Shown here: one piece after another, positions 1 to 8,199 of the stretch
Layout: the number at the start of each line of letters is the position of its first letter
Numbering within the stretch: position 1 is the stretch's first letter
Source of the DNA: an uncultured Lachnospiraceae bacterium
GTDB lineage: Bacteria > Bacillota > Clostridia > Lachnospirales > Lachnospiraceae
Assembly: GCA_910586005.1 (NCBI GenBank)
Contig: CAJUHG010000030.1
Coordinates: 4,785 to 32,035 of the forward strand
DNA: 27,251 bases
Direction: 5' to 3'
Notes under the pieces: model-generated
What the model saw: only the letters and a program-made list of their open reading frames with translations
What the model was told of the DNA's origin: nothing
Database searches by the model: none
Translations under genes and position numbers: made by a program

Positions 1-261
1 TTCCGCTCATACCCTATCTTCTTTGCTTTCTCCTGCAAGCAGGAGACGCCTATCAAATAGGGTATGGCTGAATTTGCTTATAGAATAGAATAAAATATAA
101 CAGTTCAGCTCACGCCATTCGCAAAGACGCACCTATGGTGCTTTTCGCTGTTGCACAGCTAACTTTGCTCATAAGATGGCGTTCCGCTCATACCCTATCT
201 TCTTTGCTTTCTCCTGCAAGCAGGAGACGCCTATCAGATAGGGTATGGCTGAACTGTTATA
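1..261. repeat. 72-bp direct repeat and nested palindromic element
   Basis: The first 306 bases hold no gene. Bases 1-72 recur at 182-253 with a single mismatch (A56 versus G237). Each copy folds: the outer arms are CATACCCTAT at 8-17 pairing with 57-66, and CATACCCTATCT at 189-200 pairing with 236-247. Each copy has a second inner hairpin, TCTCCTGC AA GCAGGAGA (210-227 in copy 2). Between the copies, ACGCCAT (112-118) pairs with ATGGCGT (176-182), GCAAAG (121-126) with CTTTGC (163-168), and GCACC (129-133) with GGTGC (137-141). The whole is enclosed by a 14-bp perfect inverted repeat, 96-109 with 248-261. This resembles a dispersed REP- or MITE-like palindromic element, with another unit cut by the left window edge. 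No transposase is seen. Confidence 0.75.
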
Positions 262-306
262 AAAATTCCTAAAAGAATATCATTCTAGAAAGTAGGGATA
301 ACACAA

Positions 307-1239
307 ATGAAAGAAAAGAAAAAAGGTACTATGCAAATTTTAGACTGGAAGCAATTAAAAGAAAAAAAGAGAAGCCAACAAGAAGAGTTACTTTGGCAGT
401 CTATGTATAAACTAGAACCATTTTATTGGAATGGAGTGAAACTAGTAGAAAATTATTTTTATGGGGCATTTCATTTTCATGAAGGATATAATGGGGAAAA
501 TAGAATTGTCAATGCAGCTTTTTTGTTAAATGAGCAAGATTTTATATTAGTAGTCTTAAAAGATGAAAGGGGAATTTTAAGGAAAATAGAAGGAATACAG
601 CCAATACAAGAAGTATTTTTGTCAGAAGATTTGGAACAGACAAAGATATCCAACTTAGAAGATGGCATTGAGACATTGTTTGAAGGAATATTAAAACAGG
701 GACAGCAAAAAGTGGAACGTATGGAACAATATTTGATTGATATGGAACAAGAAATTGTAAGTGGTAAGATTAATCGAAACCGAAATAAGACAATTTTTGA
801 ATGTAAGCGTTCCCTTTCTGTATGGAAAAATGATTATGTACAATTTTTAAATATTGTAGAAGGAATTAATGGACTAGAACAAAAGAAAAAAGATAATAAA
901 GAACAAATTTTAACAGAAGAATCTGCTTGTTATTTCCGCGTTTACGAAAATAAATTAAAACGTATGACAGAGGAAATACAATTTTTATATGAAGAGCTTG
1001 TGCATATTCGGGAAGCATTAGATGCAGCACTTTCTTATGAACAAAATAGAATTATGAAGGTTTTTACAACAGTGACAACTATCTTTATGCCATTAACCTT
1101 AATTGCAGGCTGGTATGGTATGAATTTTATTTGGATGCCAGAATTACATTGGCGTTATGGTTATGTATTTGTAGCAATTTTAAGTGTGTTAGTAATTATG
1201 ATATGTATCTGGTTTTTTAAAAAGAAAAAATTATTTTAG
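307..1239 (+). CDS. CorA-like divalent metal (Mg2+) transporter
   Basis: This is a CorA-family inner-membrane channel, which forms pentamers and conducts Mg2+ or related divalent ions. The 310-residue product has a long, charged, helical N-terminal cytoplasmic part (about 1-245). Two C-terminal membrane helices follow (about 251-270 and 284-305). The family signature Gly-Met-Asn sits at the end of the first helix (residues 271-273, in the context YGMNF), followed by a short acidic loop (MPEL) and a basic tail. The length matches the family. The start is uncertain: the ATG at 307 has no clear ribosome-binding site, while the in-frame ATG at 331 is preceded by an AAAGGT sequence. It appears monocistronic, just downstream of the palindromic repeat element. 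Family assignment is firm; the transported ion is inferred. Confidence 0.88.
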   Translation: MKEKKKGTMQILDWKQLKEKKRSQQEELLWQSMYKLEPFYWNGVKLVENYFYGAFHFHEGYNGENRIVNAAFLLNEQDFILVVLKDERGILRKIEGIQPIQEVFLSEDLEQTKISNLEDGIETLFEGILKQGQQKVERMEQYLIDMEQEIVSGKINRNRNKTIFECKRSLSVWKNDYVQFLNIVEGINGLEQKKKDNKEQILTEESACYFRVYENKLKRMTEEIQFLYEELVHIREALDAALSYEQNRIMKVFTTVTTIFMPLTLIAGWYGMNFIWMPELHWRYGYVFVAILSVLVIMICIWFFKKKKLF

Positions 1240-1392
1240 AAGAATATTTTTGTATTGACATACCAATTAGCATATGAAAAAATAATCATAAGTGTCATAC
1301 TTGCCAGATTGTTCAGATTTGTGAGCACGTTTGGATTTTTTATATTACTCTGATGGCTAAACAATGAGAGAATAATTAGAATGGAGGATACT

Positions 1393-1932
1393 ATGAATAC
1401 AAGCAGATTTATAGAAAACGTAATAGAACAGATAAAGGAAGTACAACTTAAACTAGGTTTTGTAAAAGAAAGTATTCGCTTATATTATCCAGTTGAATCC
1501 CTATGTAGATTACTTCAGATAGAACATAAAAATGGAAAAGAACTACTTACCTTGTTAAAAACGGAAGAAAGTTTGTTCCATACAAACCTTGGCAAAATTC
1601 AATTTTCTTTATCCAAAGGTAGAATGGAAGTAGGTATTTCATCAGTGGGGGCAGCTTATGTACAGGAATACATACCAAATCCTCCATTTTTAACAAGTAT
1701 TATTCAATTATTTCAGGAGAAACACAATCCCTCTATAAAAGAGATTTGTGCATGTTTTGCACAATTTAATAAAGATTATGTCTGTGAACAGATGGAGTTG
1801 GGACAAGATTTTGACTATGTATTATACTTTCCTCAAAAAGAACCAGATGCATGGTTTTATTGTATTCGCACCGAAATGGAACACACCATTTATCATAGGT
1901 TTACAGAAGAAGATTATAAAACTATGATATAA
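1393..1932 (+). CDS. Conserved hypothetical protein, DUF3877-like
   Basis: A soluble protein of about 179 residues with no signal peptide or membrane segment. The N-terminal region, with a helix followed by a RLYYPVESL segment, resembles my recollection of DUF3877, a family of unknown function described from Lachnospiraceae such as Eubacterium rectale. An upstream in-frame ATG exists at 1381, but a GGAGG sequence at 1383-1387 lies five bases before the ATG at 1393, so I place the start at 1393. The central part alternates beta-like hydrophobic stretches and the C-terminus is acidic. It stands alone, separated from the CorA-like gene by about 150 bases. No function can be assigned; the family name rests on recognition, not on a search. 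Confidence 0.65.
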   Translation: MNTSRFIENVIEQIKEVQLKLGFVKESIRLYYPVESLCRLLQIEHKNGKELLTLLKTEESLFHTNLGKIQFSLSKGRMEVGISSVGAAYVQEYIPNPPFLTSIIQLFQEKHNPSIKEICACFAQFNKDYVCEQMELGQDFDYVLYFPQKEPDAWFYCIRTEMEHTIYHRFTEEDYKTMI

Positions 1933-1962
1933 TCAAACCTTTGATTATTCCATTTATGGAAT
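1931..1962. other. Tandem short hairpins after the DUF3877-like gene
   Basis: Two perfect 7-bp hairpins stand back to back: AATCAAA (1931-1937) with TTTGATT (1940-1946), and ATTCCAT (1947-1953) with ATGGAAT (1956-1962), each with a two-base loop. The first overlaps the stop codon. No clear T-tract follows, so a terminator role is only possible. The rest of 1963-2140 is AT-rich and holds no recognisable gene. On the minus strand it is the 3' flank of the SMI1/KNR4 gene and includes a TACTATA-TATAGTA hairpin without a T-tract. Confidence 0.4.
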
Positions 1963-2140
1963 AGATTTATTGAAATATTATATATCCCAAATATTTAAAT
2001 GTCTTTCCTTTAAAGATTTACCTTTCTTTCTATATTTTTATCATTTTCTTTATTTTTTCCATATAGAATTGGAGAATGAATATCATAAATTCTGTATTTT
2101 TGGGAAACACTCTCTTTACTATAGTTTATAGTATTCTATA

Positions 2141-2932
2141 TTATTTTTTTTGGAAATGTTGCAAGACGTCTGCTACTTCTTCCTGTAATTCTAAACTTTG
2201 GACATTTTCCAAAAATTGCAAAGTCTTTTTAGAGAGTGATTTAAATTTACAGAAACTATATAAAACTTCTCTCTGATATTGGGTATCCTCTGCTTTTTGA
2301 AAAGAGTCAATTAATGCTGTTTCATCTCCTGGTTCCTGCCACATAAATTTCCATGTTGGCATAATATTATAGCCTGCTAACAGTTCTGAAAAGAAATTTT
2401 CACACCAGGTAAGGAAATCTGGGCTGCTTTTAGGCCACATGGGAGCACAATCACCATCATAGTCTAGATAGACAATCCGACCACGATTAGGACCTGTTAC
2501 AATTAGATATGCTTCAAAGGTCAAGTCCATAGCACAAAGACAAATAGTGCCAGGCTCTTCTATGTGATTATGAAAGTCATACAATGTACACCAATCTTCT
2601 TCACTCAAAGCACAGCTCAGTTTCTCCGACACTCCAGTGATACAATCAGGTTCATAATTTTGCTTAGGGAAGTCGAAGAAGCCTGTCCCAGGACTTGCTC
2701 CACCTCGTCCCACTTGAGTCAAATAATAGACATATTCAATGGGTAGTTCAACACCTATCTTTTTTTCAAACTCTTCAATTTCCCATAGTTGTGCTGGAGG
2801 ACTAAGCTTCCAGTGATGGTAAAGTTTAGCATAATAGTTCTCTTGATATTCAGGAATTTGAGAGACTTTTTCAATCATTGTTTTAATTCTAGCACATTGT
2901 GCAAGCAATGTAGGATTATTTAACTTGTGCAT
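2141..2932 (-). CDS. SMI1/KNR4 family protein (possible immunity protein)
   Basis: The 263-residue product has the SMI1/KNR4 (SUKH) pattern: an N-terminal helix leading into a segment where IEEFEKKIGVELPIEY is followed by a Gly-rich turn (VGRGGASPGTGFFDF). In bacteria the SUKH superfamily is widely represented among immunity proteins that neutralise polymorphic toxins, often nucleases. No toxin gene is adjacent, so the partner is unknown and the protein may be an orphan immunity gene or serve another cytoplasmic role. The ATG at 2930-2932 is preceded by an AAAGGAG ribosome-binding site (plus-strand 2943-2949) and a good promoter. No signal peptide or membrane segment is visible. The family call is good; the immunity role is inferred. 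Confidence 0.75.
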   Translation of the reverse strand: MHKLNNPTLLAQCARIKTMIEKVSQIPEYQENYYAKLYHHWKLSPPAQLWEIEEFEKKIGVELPIEYVYYLTQVGRGGASPGTGFFDFPKQNYEPDCITGVSEKLSCALSEEDWCTLYDFHNHIEEPGTICLCAMDLTFEAYLIVTGPNRGRIVYLDYDGDCAPMWPKSSPDFLTWCENFFSELLAGYNIMPTWKFMWQEPGDETALIDSFQKAEDTQYQREVLYSFCKFKSLSKKTLQFLENVQSLELQEEVADVLQHFQKK

Positions 2933-2967
2933 ATTTTATTTTCTCCTTTTGTATTTCTTATATATTT

Positions 2968-2996
2968 ATTATAGTATACACTTTATTAAAGAACAA
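2968..2996 (-). promoter_or_regulatory. Sigma-A type promoter of the SMI1/KNR4 gene
   Basis: On the minus strand, TTGTTC (plus 2991-2996) is separated by exactly 17 bases from a perfect TATAAT (plus 2968-2973). It lies about 35 bases upstream of the start codon. Confidence 0.65.
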
Positions 2997-3053
2997 TTAT
3001 TTTAGTAAAAATTTAATAAACTGAAAAACTGTATTTCTAAAGTTTGTTTATCA

Positions 3054-3062
3054 TGATATAAT
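3054..3062 (+). promoter_or_regulatory. Extended -10 promoter of the NimA-like gene
   Basis: A perfect TATAAT at 3057-3062 is preceded by TGA at 3054-3056, making an extended -10 element. The -35 region is poor. The start codon at 3105 lies about 40 bases downstream, after an AAAAGGGAAAG ribosome-binding site. Confidence 0.55.
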
Positions 3063-3104
3063 GAAATCAATCAAAAAATAATCATTTCAGAAAAGGGAAA
3101 GTAT

Positions 3105-3575
3105 ATGAGACGTAGCGATAGAGAAATTACAGACATTAATGATATCTTAGAGGTAATAGAGAAGTGTGATGTATGTCGCTTAGCATTAAATGATGGAGAA
3201 TATCCTTATATTTTGCCACTTAATTTTGGTATGCAAATGGAAGATGAAAAAATTATTTTATATTTTCATGGAGCAAAAGAAGGAAAAAAATATGAGTTAA
3301 TAGCAAAAGATAATCGAGCTAGTTTTGAAATGGATTGTTCTCATAACTTAATAACAGATAAAGCAAAAGAAAGCTGTACATGTACAATGGCATATGAAAG
3401 TGTTATTGGATTTGGCAAAATAGAATTAATTCCTGAACATGAAAAATACAATGCTCTATGTTTATTGATGAAACATTATCACAAAGAAAATGTTTCTTTT
3501 AATCAGTCAGTTATGCAACAAACAATTGTTTTTAAACTTGTGGTAGAGCATATTAGTGGAAAAATTCATAAATAG
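3105..3575 (+). CDS. Pyridoxamine 5'-phosphate oxidase-like, NimA-type flavin-binding protein
   Basis: A 156-residue protein with the split-barrel flavin-binding fold shared by PNPOx-like proteins and the NimA nitroimidazole-resistance group. Visible hallmarks are the N-terminal MRRSDREI segment, the core where CRLALNDGEYPYILPLNFGM leads on to YFHGAKEGKKYELI, and a later segment VIGFGKIELI. Members bind FMN or haem-like cofactors in the cytoplasm and usually act as small reductases. The length is typical of the family and the gene looks intact. It stands alone with its own extended -10 promoter. The substrate is unknown, and true nitroimidazole resistance should not be assumed: most clostridial homologues are uncharacterised. 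Confidence 0.82.
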   Translation: MRRSDREITDINDILEVIEKCDVCRLALNDGEYPYILPLNFGMQMEDEKIILYFHGAKEGKKYELIAKDNRASFEMDCSHNLITDKAKESCTCTMAYESVIGFGKIELIPEHEKYNALCLLMKHYHKENVSFNQSVMQQTIVFKLVVEHISGKIHK

Positions 3576-3594
3576 AAATATAAGGTGGGAGATT

Positions 3595-3653
3595 AACTTG
3601 CAGCGTAGCAAGTTGTGGGTATTAGCCTCTTGTGGCAGCAGGCAAATATCCAC
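3595..3653. repeat. Structured palindromic intergenic element
   Basis: Between two convergent genes lie two compact stem-loops. The first is AACTTGC (3595-3601) with GCAAGTT (3608-3614), loop AGCGTA. The second is longer: GTGGGTATT (3615-3623) pairs with AATATCCAC (3645-3653) with one G-T wobble, and inside it GCCT (3625-3628) pairs with AGGC (3640-3643). The composition is richer in G and C than the flanks. It may be a dispersed intergenic palindrome or contribute to termination; no long T-tract follows directly. Confidence 0.5.
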
Positions 3654-3695
3654 ATAAGTACGGTTGCTTTTCCTTAATTCTTATAAAAAGCGGAA

Positions 3696-5042
3696 CTAAC
3701 ACAATTGATATTTTTTTCTATATTTTAAGAACATTCCTATGGATAAGACAAGTGCCATAAGTTCTGCTACAGGAGTTGCTAACCAAATACCATTTACGCC
3801 CAGAATTGCTGGAAGTATCAGCATAGTAATTAACATAAATACAAAAGAACGTGAAAATGCAAGAATAGCAGAAACGATTCCATTTGACAATGCAGTAAAA
3901 GTTCCACTAGCAAAAATATTAAACCCTATAAAGAGCAATGCTATTGTGCAGATTTTATTTCCTGTAATAGCAAGATGATATACTGGGTTGTCAGGGTGTG
4001 CAAATATAGATACCAGAGGCTTTGTAAGTGAAAAAGATGTTATTACAGTAAAGATAGAAATAAATACAATTACTTTTAAACTAATAGAAATTAATTTTTT
4101 GAGTTTCTCATAATTTTTTTCTCCATAATAAAAGCTAGTCATAGGAGCTACTCCATAAGAATAACCAGTATATAAAGAACTTGCAAACATTAAAACATAC
4201 ATAATAATTGTAACTGCTGCAACGCCATTTTCTCCCACATAGTGAAGCATAGTCCAATTAAACATCATTGTAATAATTCCTGTTACAAGTGCTGTTGCCA
4301 TTTCAGAACATCCATTTGTAGCTGCACTTGTAAGAACATGAAAACGGAAAACTGGTTTTTTAAAGTGCAAAAGATTCTTTTTTCTACTAAAAATAAATAG
4401 TCCCACAAGAGCTGTTACAGAATATCCTAATCCTGTTGCAATTGCTGCACCACTGATTCCCATATCTAAAATAGCAATAAACACATAGTCCAGCACAATA
4501 TTTAAAACACCTCCTGCCACAGAACACAAGAAAGAAAGAGTTGCTTTTTCACTTGCAATCATATAAAGAGTAAAATTATTCATAAGTAAAATAGGAACTG
4601 TAAATAATAAATAATAACTTAAATATTTCACACAATAATCTGTAACTTCAACAGATAAATGCATACTTGCGAAAATATGATTTATTGATAAATATCCAAG
4701 CCCACACATCAAAAGACCAACAAAAACATTTACTAAAATTAAAAATGTAAAATCTTCTTTTGCCTCATCGTTTTTTTGTTCTCCCATTTTTTTCATAATA
4801 ACTGCACTGCCTCCAGTAGCAAGCATAGTAGAAATTGCTGTAACAAGTTGAATAATGGGGGCAGTTAAATTGATTGCAGATAATGCATCTGTACCAATTA
4901 GATTAGAAACAAATAGTCCATCTACCATAGTATAAAATGACATAAAGACAGTCATAGCTATAGTTGGAATTGCAAATTTTAAAATATTTTTTAACGTTAC
5001 TGGTTTTTCATATACATTTTGGGATATTGTTTGGTTTGTCAT
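3696..5042 (-). CDS. MATE family multidrug efflux transporter
   Basis: A 448-residue integral membrane protein with about 12 hydrophobic helices in two pseudo-symmetric halves, the normal MATE length and layout. The N-terminal half contains the segment FVSNLIGTDALSAINLTAPI, characteristic of the family, and the second half repeats the pattern around YGVAPMTSFYYGEKNYEKLK. MATE pumps export cationic drugs or metabolites in exchange for Na+ or H+. The start has an AAGGAG site seven bases upstream. It is divergent from a MerR-type regulator whose predicted operator sits inside this gene's promoter, so drug-induced activation is likely. The substrate cannot be told from sequence. No truncation is seen. 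Confidence 0.9.
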   Translation of the reverse strand: MTNQTISQNVYEKPVTLKNILKFAIPTIAMTVFMSFYTMVDGLFVSNLIGTDALSAINLTAPIIQLVTAISTMLATGGSAVIMKKMGEQKNDEAKEDFTFLILVNVFVGLLMCGLGYLSINHIFASMHLSVEVTDYCVKYLSYYLLFTVPILLMNNFTLYMIASEKATLSFLCSVAGGVLNIVLDYVFIAILDMGISGAAIATGLGYSVTALVGLFIFSRKKNLLHFKKPVFRFHVLTSAATNGCSEMATALVTGIITMMFNWTMLHYVGENGVAAVTIIMYVLMFASSLYTGYSYGVAPMTSFYYGEKNYEKLKKLISISLKVIVFISIFTVITSFSLTKPLVSIFAHPDNPVYHLAITGNKICTIALLFIGFNIFASGTFTALSNGIVSAILAFSRSFVFMLITMLILPAILGVNGIWLATPVAELMALVLSIGMFLKYRKKYQLC

Positions 5043-5073
5043 AAAGTTTCTCCTTTTATTTTATCTACAACTG

Positions 5074-5128
5074 TTGTATTTGTACTTTGTATAGAGTATC
5101 ATAGACTATACAGTAACAGTATGGTCAA
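5074..5128. promoter_or_regulatory. Overlapping divergent promoters with MerR-type operator
   Basis: On the minus strand, TTGACC (plus 5123-5128) and TATGAT (plus 5098-5103) are separated by 19 bases, the overlong spacer typical of MerR-activated promoters. A dyad, GACTATAC (5104-5111) and GTATGGTC (5119-5126) with one mismatch, fills the spacer. This fits activation of the MATE gene by DNA distortion. On the plus strand, TTGTAT (5074-5079), 17 bases, and TATCAT (5097-5102) form a plausible promoter for the regulator itself. Its start point would fall in the operator, which implies autorepression. Confidence 0.78.
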
Positions 5129-5142
5129 GGAGAAATTTTTAA

Positions 5143-5961
5143 ATGAATGAAAAAAATAAACTACTTACGATTGGGCAGTTTGCAGCTATGCATGGCATTA
5201 ATAAGAAAACTTTGATGTGGTATCATGAGATTGGATTATTTACTCCTTCGGTTATTAATTCACAGAATGGATATAGGTATTACAATTATCATCAAAGTCC
5301 TATATTAGAAACTATTTTATTGTTGCGAGAACTAGATGTATCTATCAATGAAATACAAAAATTTATGAAAAATCGTTCTGCTGCCAATTTGAAAAGTCTT
5401 TTAGAAGAAAAAATAGAAGAGTTAGATTGTAATATCCTTCATTTACAAGCAGTTAGAAAAACTTTATGTAACCATCAACAAAATATGGAAACACTATTAA
5501 TGATGGACTTGTCAGAGATCTGTATTGTAGAAAAAGAAGAACGCTGTCTAGTCACCATAGATATTAATAAGAACATTTCTTTTGAAGAAGAAGTGGAAAA
5601 AATTACAGCTGAAACAACAAAATATCAGTTAGGGCGTTTACATGATGCCTCTTATGGTTCTATGATTTCTGTTGAAAATTTGCAAAGTGGCAAGTTTGAG
5701 GATTATTCTAAATTGTTTATTGAAATTCCTTTTCTTACACAAAAAGCAGATTTACATATACAACCTGGTGGAAAATATTTAAGAGCTTTTCATAAAGGAG
5801 ATTGGACAGGAATACCATTAAGATATCAGACAATTTTAGCTTATGCTGAGAAACAAGGAATTACATTATGTGGTTTTTCTTATGAAAAAGGAATTAATGA
5901 AATTGTGGTTGACAAAATGGAAGACTATATTGTACAGATTGAAATTCCAATTTGTGAATAG
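5143..5961 (+). CDS. MerR family transcriptional regulator with GyrI-like effector domain
   Basis: A 272-residue BmrR-like regulator. Residues about 8-75 form the winged-helix DNA-binding domain (LLTIGQFAAMHGINKKTLMWY, then a YRYY wing segment). Residues about 75-125 form the dimerising coiled coil. Residues about 130-272 form a GyrI-like ligand-binding domain whose conserved end is seen in the YQTILAYAEKQGITLCGF region, followed by a short acidic beta strand. Such proteins bind hydrophobic drugs and activate adjacent efflux genes. The ribosome-binding site AAGGAG lies ten bases before the ATG. It is divergent from a MATE pump, which is the evident target. The ligand is unknown. Confidence 0.88.
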   Translation: MNEKNKLLTIGQFAAMHGINKKTLMWYHEIGLFTPSVINSQNGYRYYNYHQSPILETILLLRELDVSINEIQKFMKNRSAANLKSLLEEKIEELDCNILHLQAVRKTLCNHQQNMETLLMMDLSEICIVEKEERCLVTIDINKNISFEEEVEKITAETTKYQLGRLHDASYGSMISVENLQSGKFEDYSKLFIEIPFLTQKADLHIQPGGKYLRAFHKGDWTGIPLRYQTILAYAEKQGITLCGFSYEKGINEIVVDKMEDYIVQIEIPICE

Positions 5962-6018
5962 AAAATTTTTATATGAGGTTTAAGCAACATCAATAGGTAG
6001 GACTATAGTAAAAATATA

Positions 6019-6108
6019 AAATAAATGATAAGAAAATTAATTTATAGAAGAAATAAATGATAAGTAAGAAAATAATAAGGTGATAAAATAAATAATACGT
6101 GGTATAAT
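6019..6108 (+). promoter_or_regulatory. Promoter region of the acyl-transfer operon with 14-bp direct repeats
   Basis: The 5962-6171 gap has no gene. An extended -10, TGG plus a perfect TATAAT, lies at 6100-6108 with no good -35 at the expected place. Upstream, AAATAAATGATAAG occurs twice (6019-6032 and 6051-6064), 32 bases apart or about three helical turns, with a weaker third match near 6085. These could be activator sites compensating for the missing -35, or simply low-complexity AT-rich DNA. Confidence 0.5.
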
Positions 6109-6171
6109 ACAGATAAAAATGAAAAATCTTAGATTTCCAAGTAAAAATTTATGGAATAGGAGAATTATACA

Positions 6172-6753
6172 ATGAAAAAAACAGTAACACTTTTTTTAGT
6201 AGGAATTATGATTTTAACATTATTTGGATGTGGTAACAAACAAGGTTCTTCTTCTGAGGGTGAAGAAAATGAAACATCTAAATATGCAACTTCTCTTGAA
6301 GTATTACAAGCGGTATTAGAAGTTTACAAAGAAGAGGATTTATTTGCAATCTATGGTGGGAATCAAGAAAATGCAATTATGGATGCACCTGGAACATTTG
6401 ATATTAGTAAAACAGAAGAGCTTGAAACTACATTAGGATTACCTGAAAGTCAAATTTCTAATATTGATGATGCAGCTTCTATGGTGCATATGATGAATGC
6501 AAATACTTTTACAGGAGCAACTTATCATTTAAAAGAAGGAATAGACATAAATGATTTTGCAGATACAACCAAATCTAATATTTTAGGTAAGACTTGGTTG
6601 TGTGGACAACCAGATACATTACTTATTATCGATGTAGGTGGTTCTTATGTTATTACTGCTTATGGTGAGGTTAAAATTATGGAGACTTTTAAAACAAATG
6701 TATTATCTGCAATTAGTGGCGCTAAAGTAATTGTAGAAGTTTCCATTGCATAG
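6172..6753 (+). CDS. Predicted surface lipoprotein, DUF4358-like (tentative)
   Basis: A 193-residue protein with a classic lipoprotein signal: a basic start (MKK), a hydrophobic stretch, and a lipobox ending in Cys20 (LTLFGC), followed by a Ser/Glu-rich linker. The mature domain (about 38-193) is mixed alpha/beta. Its position upstream of MBOAT and DHHW genes recalls clostridial operons carrying DUF4358 lipoproteins, but the sequence match is from memory and weak. It should be anchored on the outer face of the membrane, and by context may assist acyl transfer to a surface polymer. It is the first gene of the operon, with AGGAG ten bases before the ATG; the next gene starts 11 bases after its stop. 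Confidence 0.65.
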   Translation: MKKTVTLFLVGIMILTLFGCGNKQGSSSEGEENETSKYATSLEVLQAVLEVYKEEDLFAIYGGNQENAIMDAPGTFDISKTEELETTLGLPESQISNIDDAASMVHMMNANTFTGATYHLKEGIDINDFADTTKSNILGKTWLCGQPDTLLIIDVGGSYVITAYGEVKIMETFKTNVLSAISGAKVIVEVSIA

Positions 6754-6764
6754 GTTTTCATAAT

Positions 6765-8186
6765 ATGATTTTTTCAAGTATTTCATTTTTATATTATTTC
6801 TTACCAATCACCATAGCTCTCTATTTTCTATTTCCAAAATCTTTAAAAAATATAGTTCTTCTGTTCAGTAGTCTTGTTTTTTATGGTTGGGGAGAACCTA
6901 AATATCTTTTGTTAATGGGAATTTCTATTTTATTTGGCTATGGATTTGGATTATTGGTAGAAAAATATCGAGAGAAAAAAGTGGGAAAAATATTTTGTGC
7001 TTTATCAGTAAGCATAAGTTTATCTTTTCTGTTATATTTTAAATATGCAAATTTTTTTGTTACAAATTTTAATCTTGCGACAGGTTTTCATCTTCCTATT
7101 TTGCAAGTTACACTTCCTATTGGCATTAGTTTTTATACTTTTCAGATGATTAGTTACACTATAGATGTGTATAGAGGGGAAGATGCACAAAAAAATATTT
7201 TTTCTTTAGCAACTTATATTGCAATGTTTCCACAGTTAATTGCTGGTCCTATTGTGCGGTATTCTGATATAGCTAAACAAATAAAAACAAGAACACATTC
7301 TTTTGATATGGCAGCTGAGGGAATTAGACGTTTTATCTTTGGGCTTGCAAAGAAAATTTTATTAGCAAATCAATTAGGAGAATTGTGCAGTATATTTTTA
7401 GATTCTTTAGAGAAATCTGTTTTATTTTATTGGTTGTATGCTATTTCTTTTGGTTTACAGATATATTTTGATTTTTCTGGTTATAGTGATATGGCAATTG
7501 GATTGGGTAAAATATTTGGATTTCATTTGTTAGAAAATTTTCATTATCCTTTTATTTCTACTAGTATTACAGAATTTTGGCGCCGATGGCATATCTCTTT
7601 GGGATCTTGGTTTCGGGACTATGTCTATATTCCCTTGGGAGGGAATCAAAAAGGAAAAAGTAGGCAGTTTTTTAATATTTTTATTGTATGGATACTTACA
7701 GGTTTTTGGCATGGAGCAGCTTGGAATTATATTTTATGGGGATTGTATTTTGCAGTACTTTTAAGTATTGAGAAGTTATACTTTATGAAACGGCCGAATA
7801 ACCATATTGGGATGGTCGAGAGGAGATATCAAATTTTTTCTCGAATCTATGTGCTATTTTTTGTAACTATTAGTTTTGTGATTTTCAACGGACAAGATTT
7901 GGGACAAGTGTGTTCTGATATTGGAGGACTTTTTGGTATTGGAGGTATTCCATTTGTTTCAGATGAAGCACTCTATTGTCTTAGAAGTTTTGCAGTAGTT
8001 TTGCTGATTGCTATCATAGGGGCAACACCCTTTGCTTGTCAAATTGTAACTGCTATTTTAAAAAGGCCAATGGGCAAACGTATTTTAAATTGGATGGAAC
8101 CAGTAGTACTTATCCTATTGTTATTGATAATGACAGCCTATTTAGTGGATGGTTCTTTCAATCCTTTTTTATATTTTAGATTTTAA
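6765..8186 (+). CDS. MBOAT family O-acyltransferase (AlgI/DltB-like)
   Basis: A 473-residue multi-pass membrane protein of the MBOAT family, closest in motif pattern to AlgI. These proteins pass an acyl (usually acetyl) group across the membrane for O-acylation of an exported polymer. Key motifs are seen: residues 272-279 (WRRWHISL, His276), then RDYVYIPLGG, then residues 314-321 (FWHGAAWN) with the invariant His316. The N-terminal motif VTLPIGISFYTFQMISY and the QLIAGPIVRY segment are also typical. The length is normal and nothing is broken. Downstream, a DHHW/AlgJ-like protein begins 13 bases after the stop, the usual partner that transfers the acyl group to the polymer. The polymer itself is unknown. 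Confidence 0.93.
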   Translation: MIFSSISFLYYFLPITIALYFLFPKSLKNIVLLFSSLVFYGWGEPKYLLLMGISILFGYGFGLLVEKYREKKVGKIFCALSVSISLSFLLYFKYANFFVTNFNLATGFHLPILQVTLPIGISFYTFQMISYTIDVYRGEDAQKNIFSLATYIAMFPQLIAGPIVRYSDIAKQIKTRTHSFDMAAEGIRRFIFGLAKKILLANQLGELCSIFLDSLEKSVLFYWLYAISFGLQIYFDFSGYSDMAIGLGKIFGFHLLENFHYPFISTSITEFWRRWHISLGSWFRDYVYIPLGGNQKGKSRQFFNIFIVWILTGFWHGAAWNYILWGLYFAVLLSIEKLYFMKRPNNHIGMVERRYQIFSRIYVLFFVTISFVIFNGQDLGQVCSDIGGLFGIGGIPFVSDEALYCLRSFAVVLLIAIIGATPFACQIVTAILKRPMGKRILNWMEPVVLILLLLIMTAYLVDGSFNPFLYFRF

Positions 8187-8199
8187 GGAAAATTAATTT

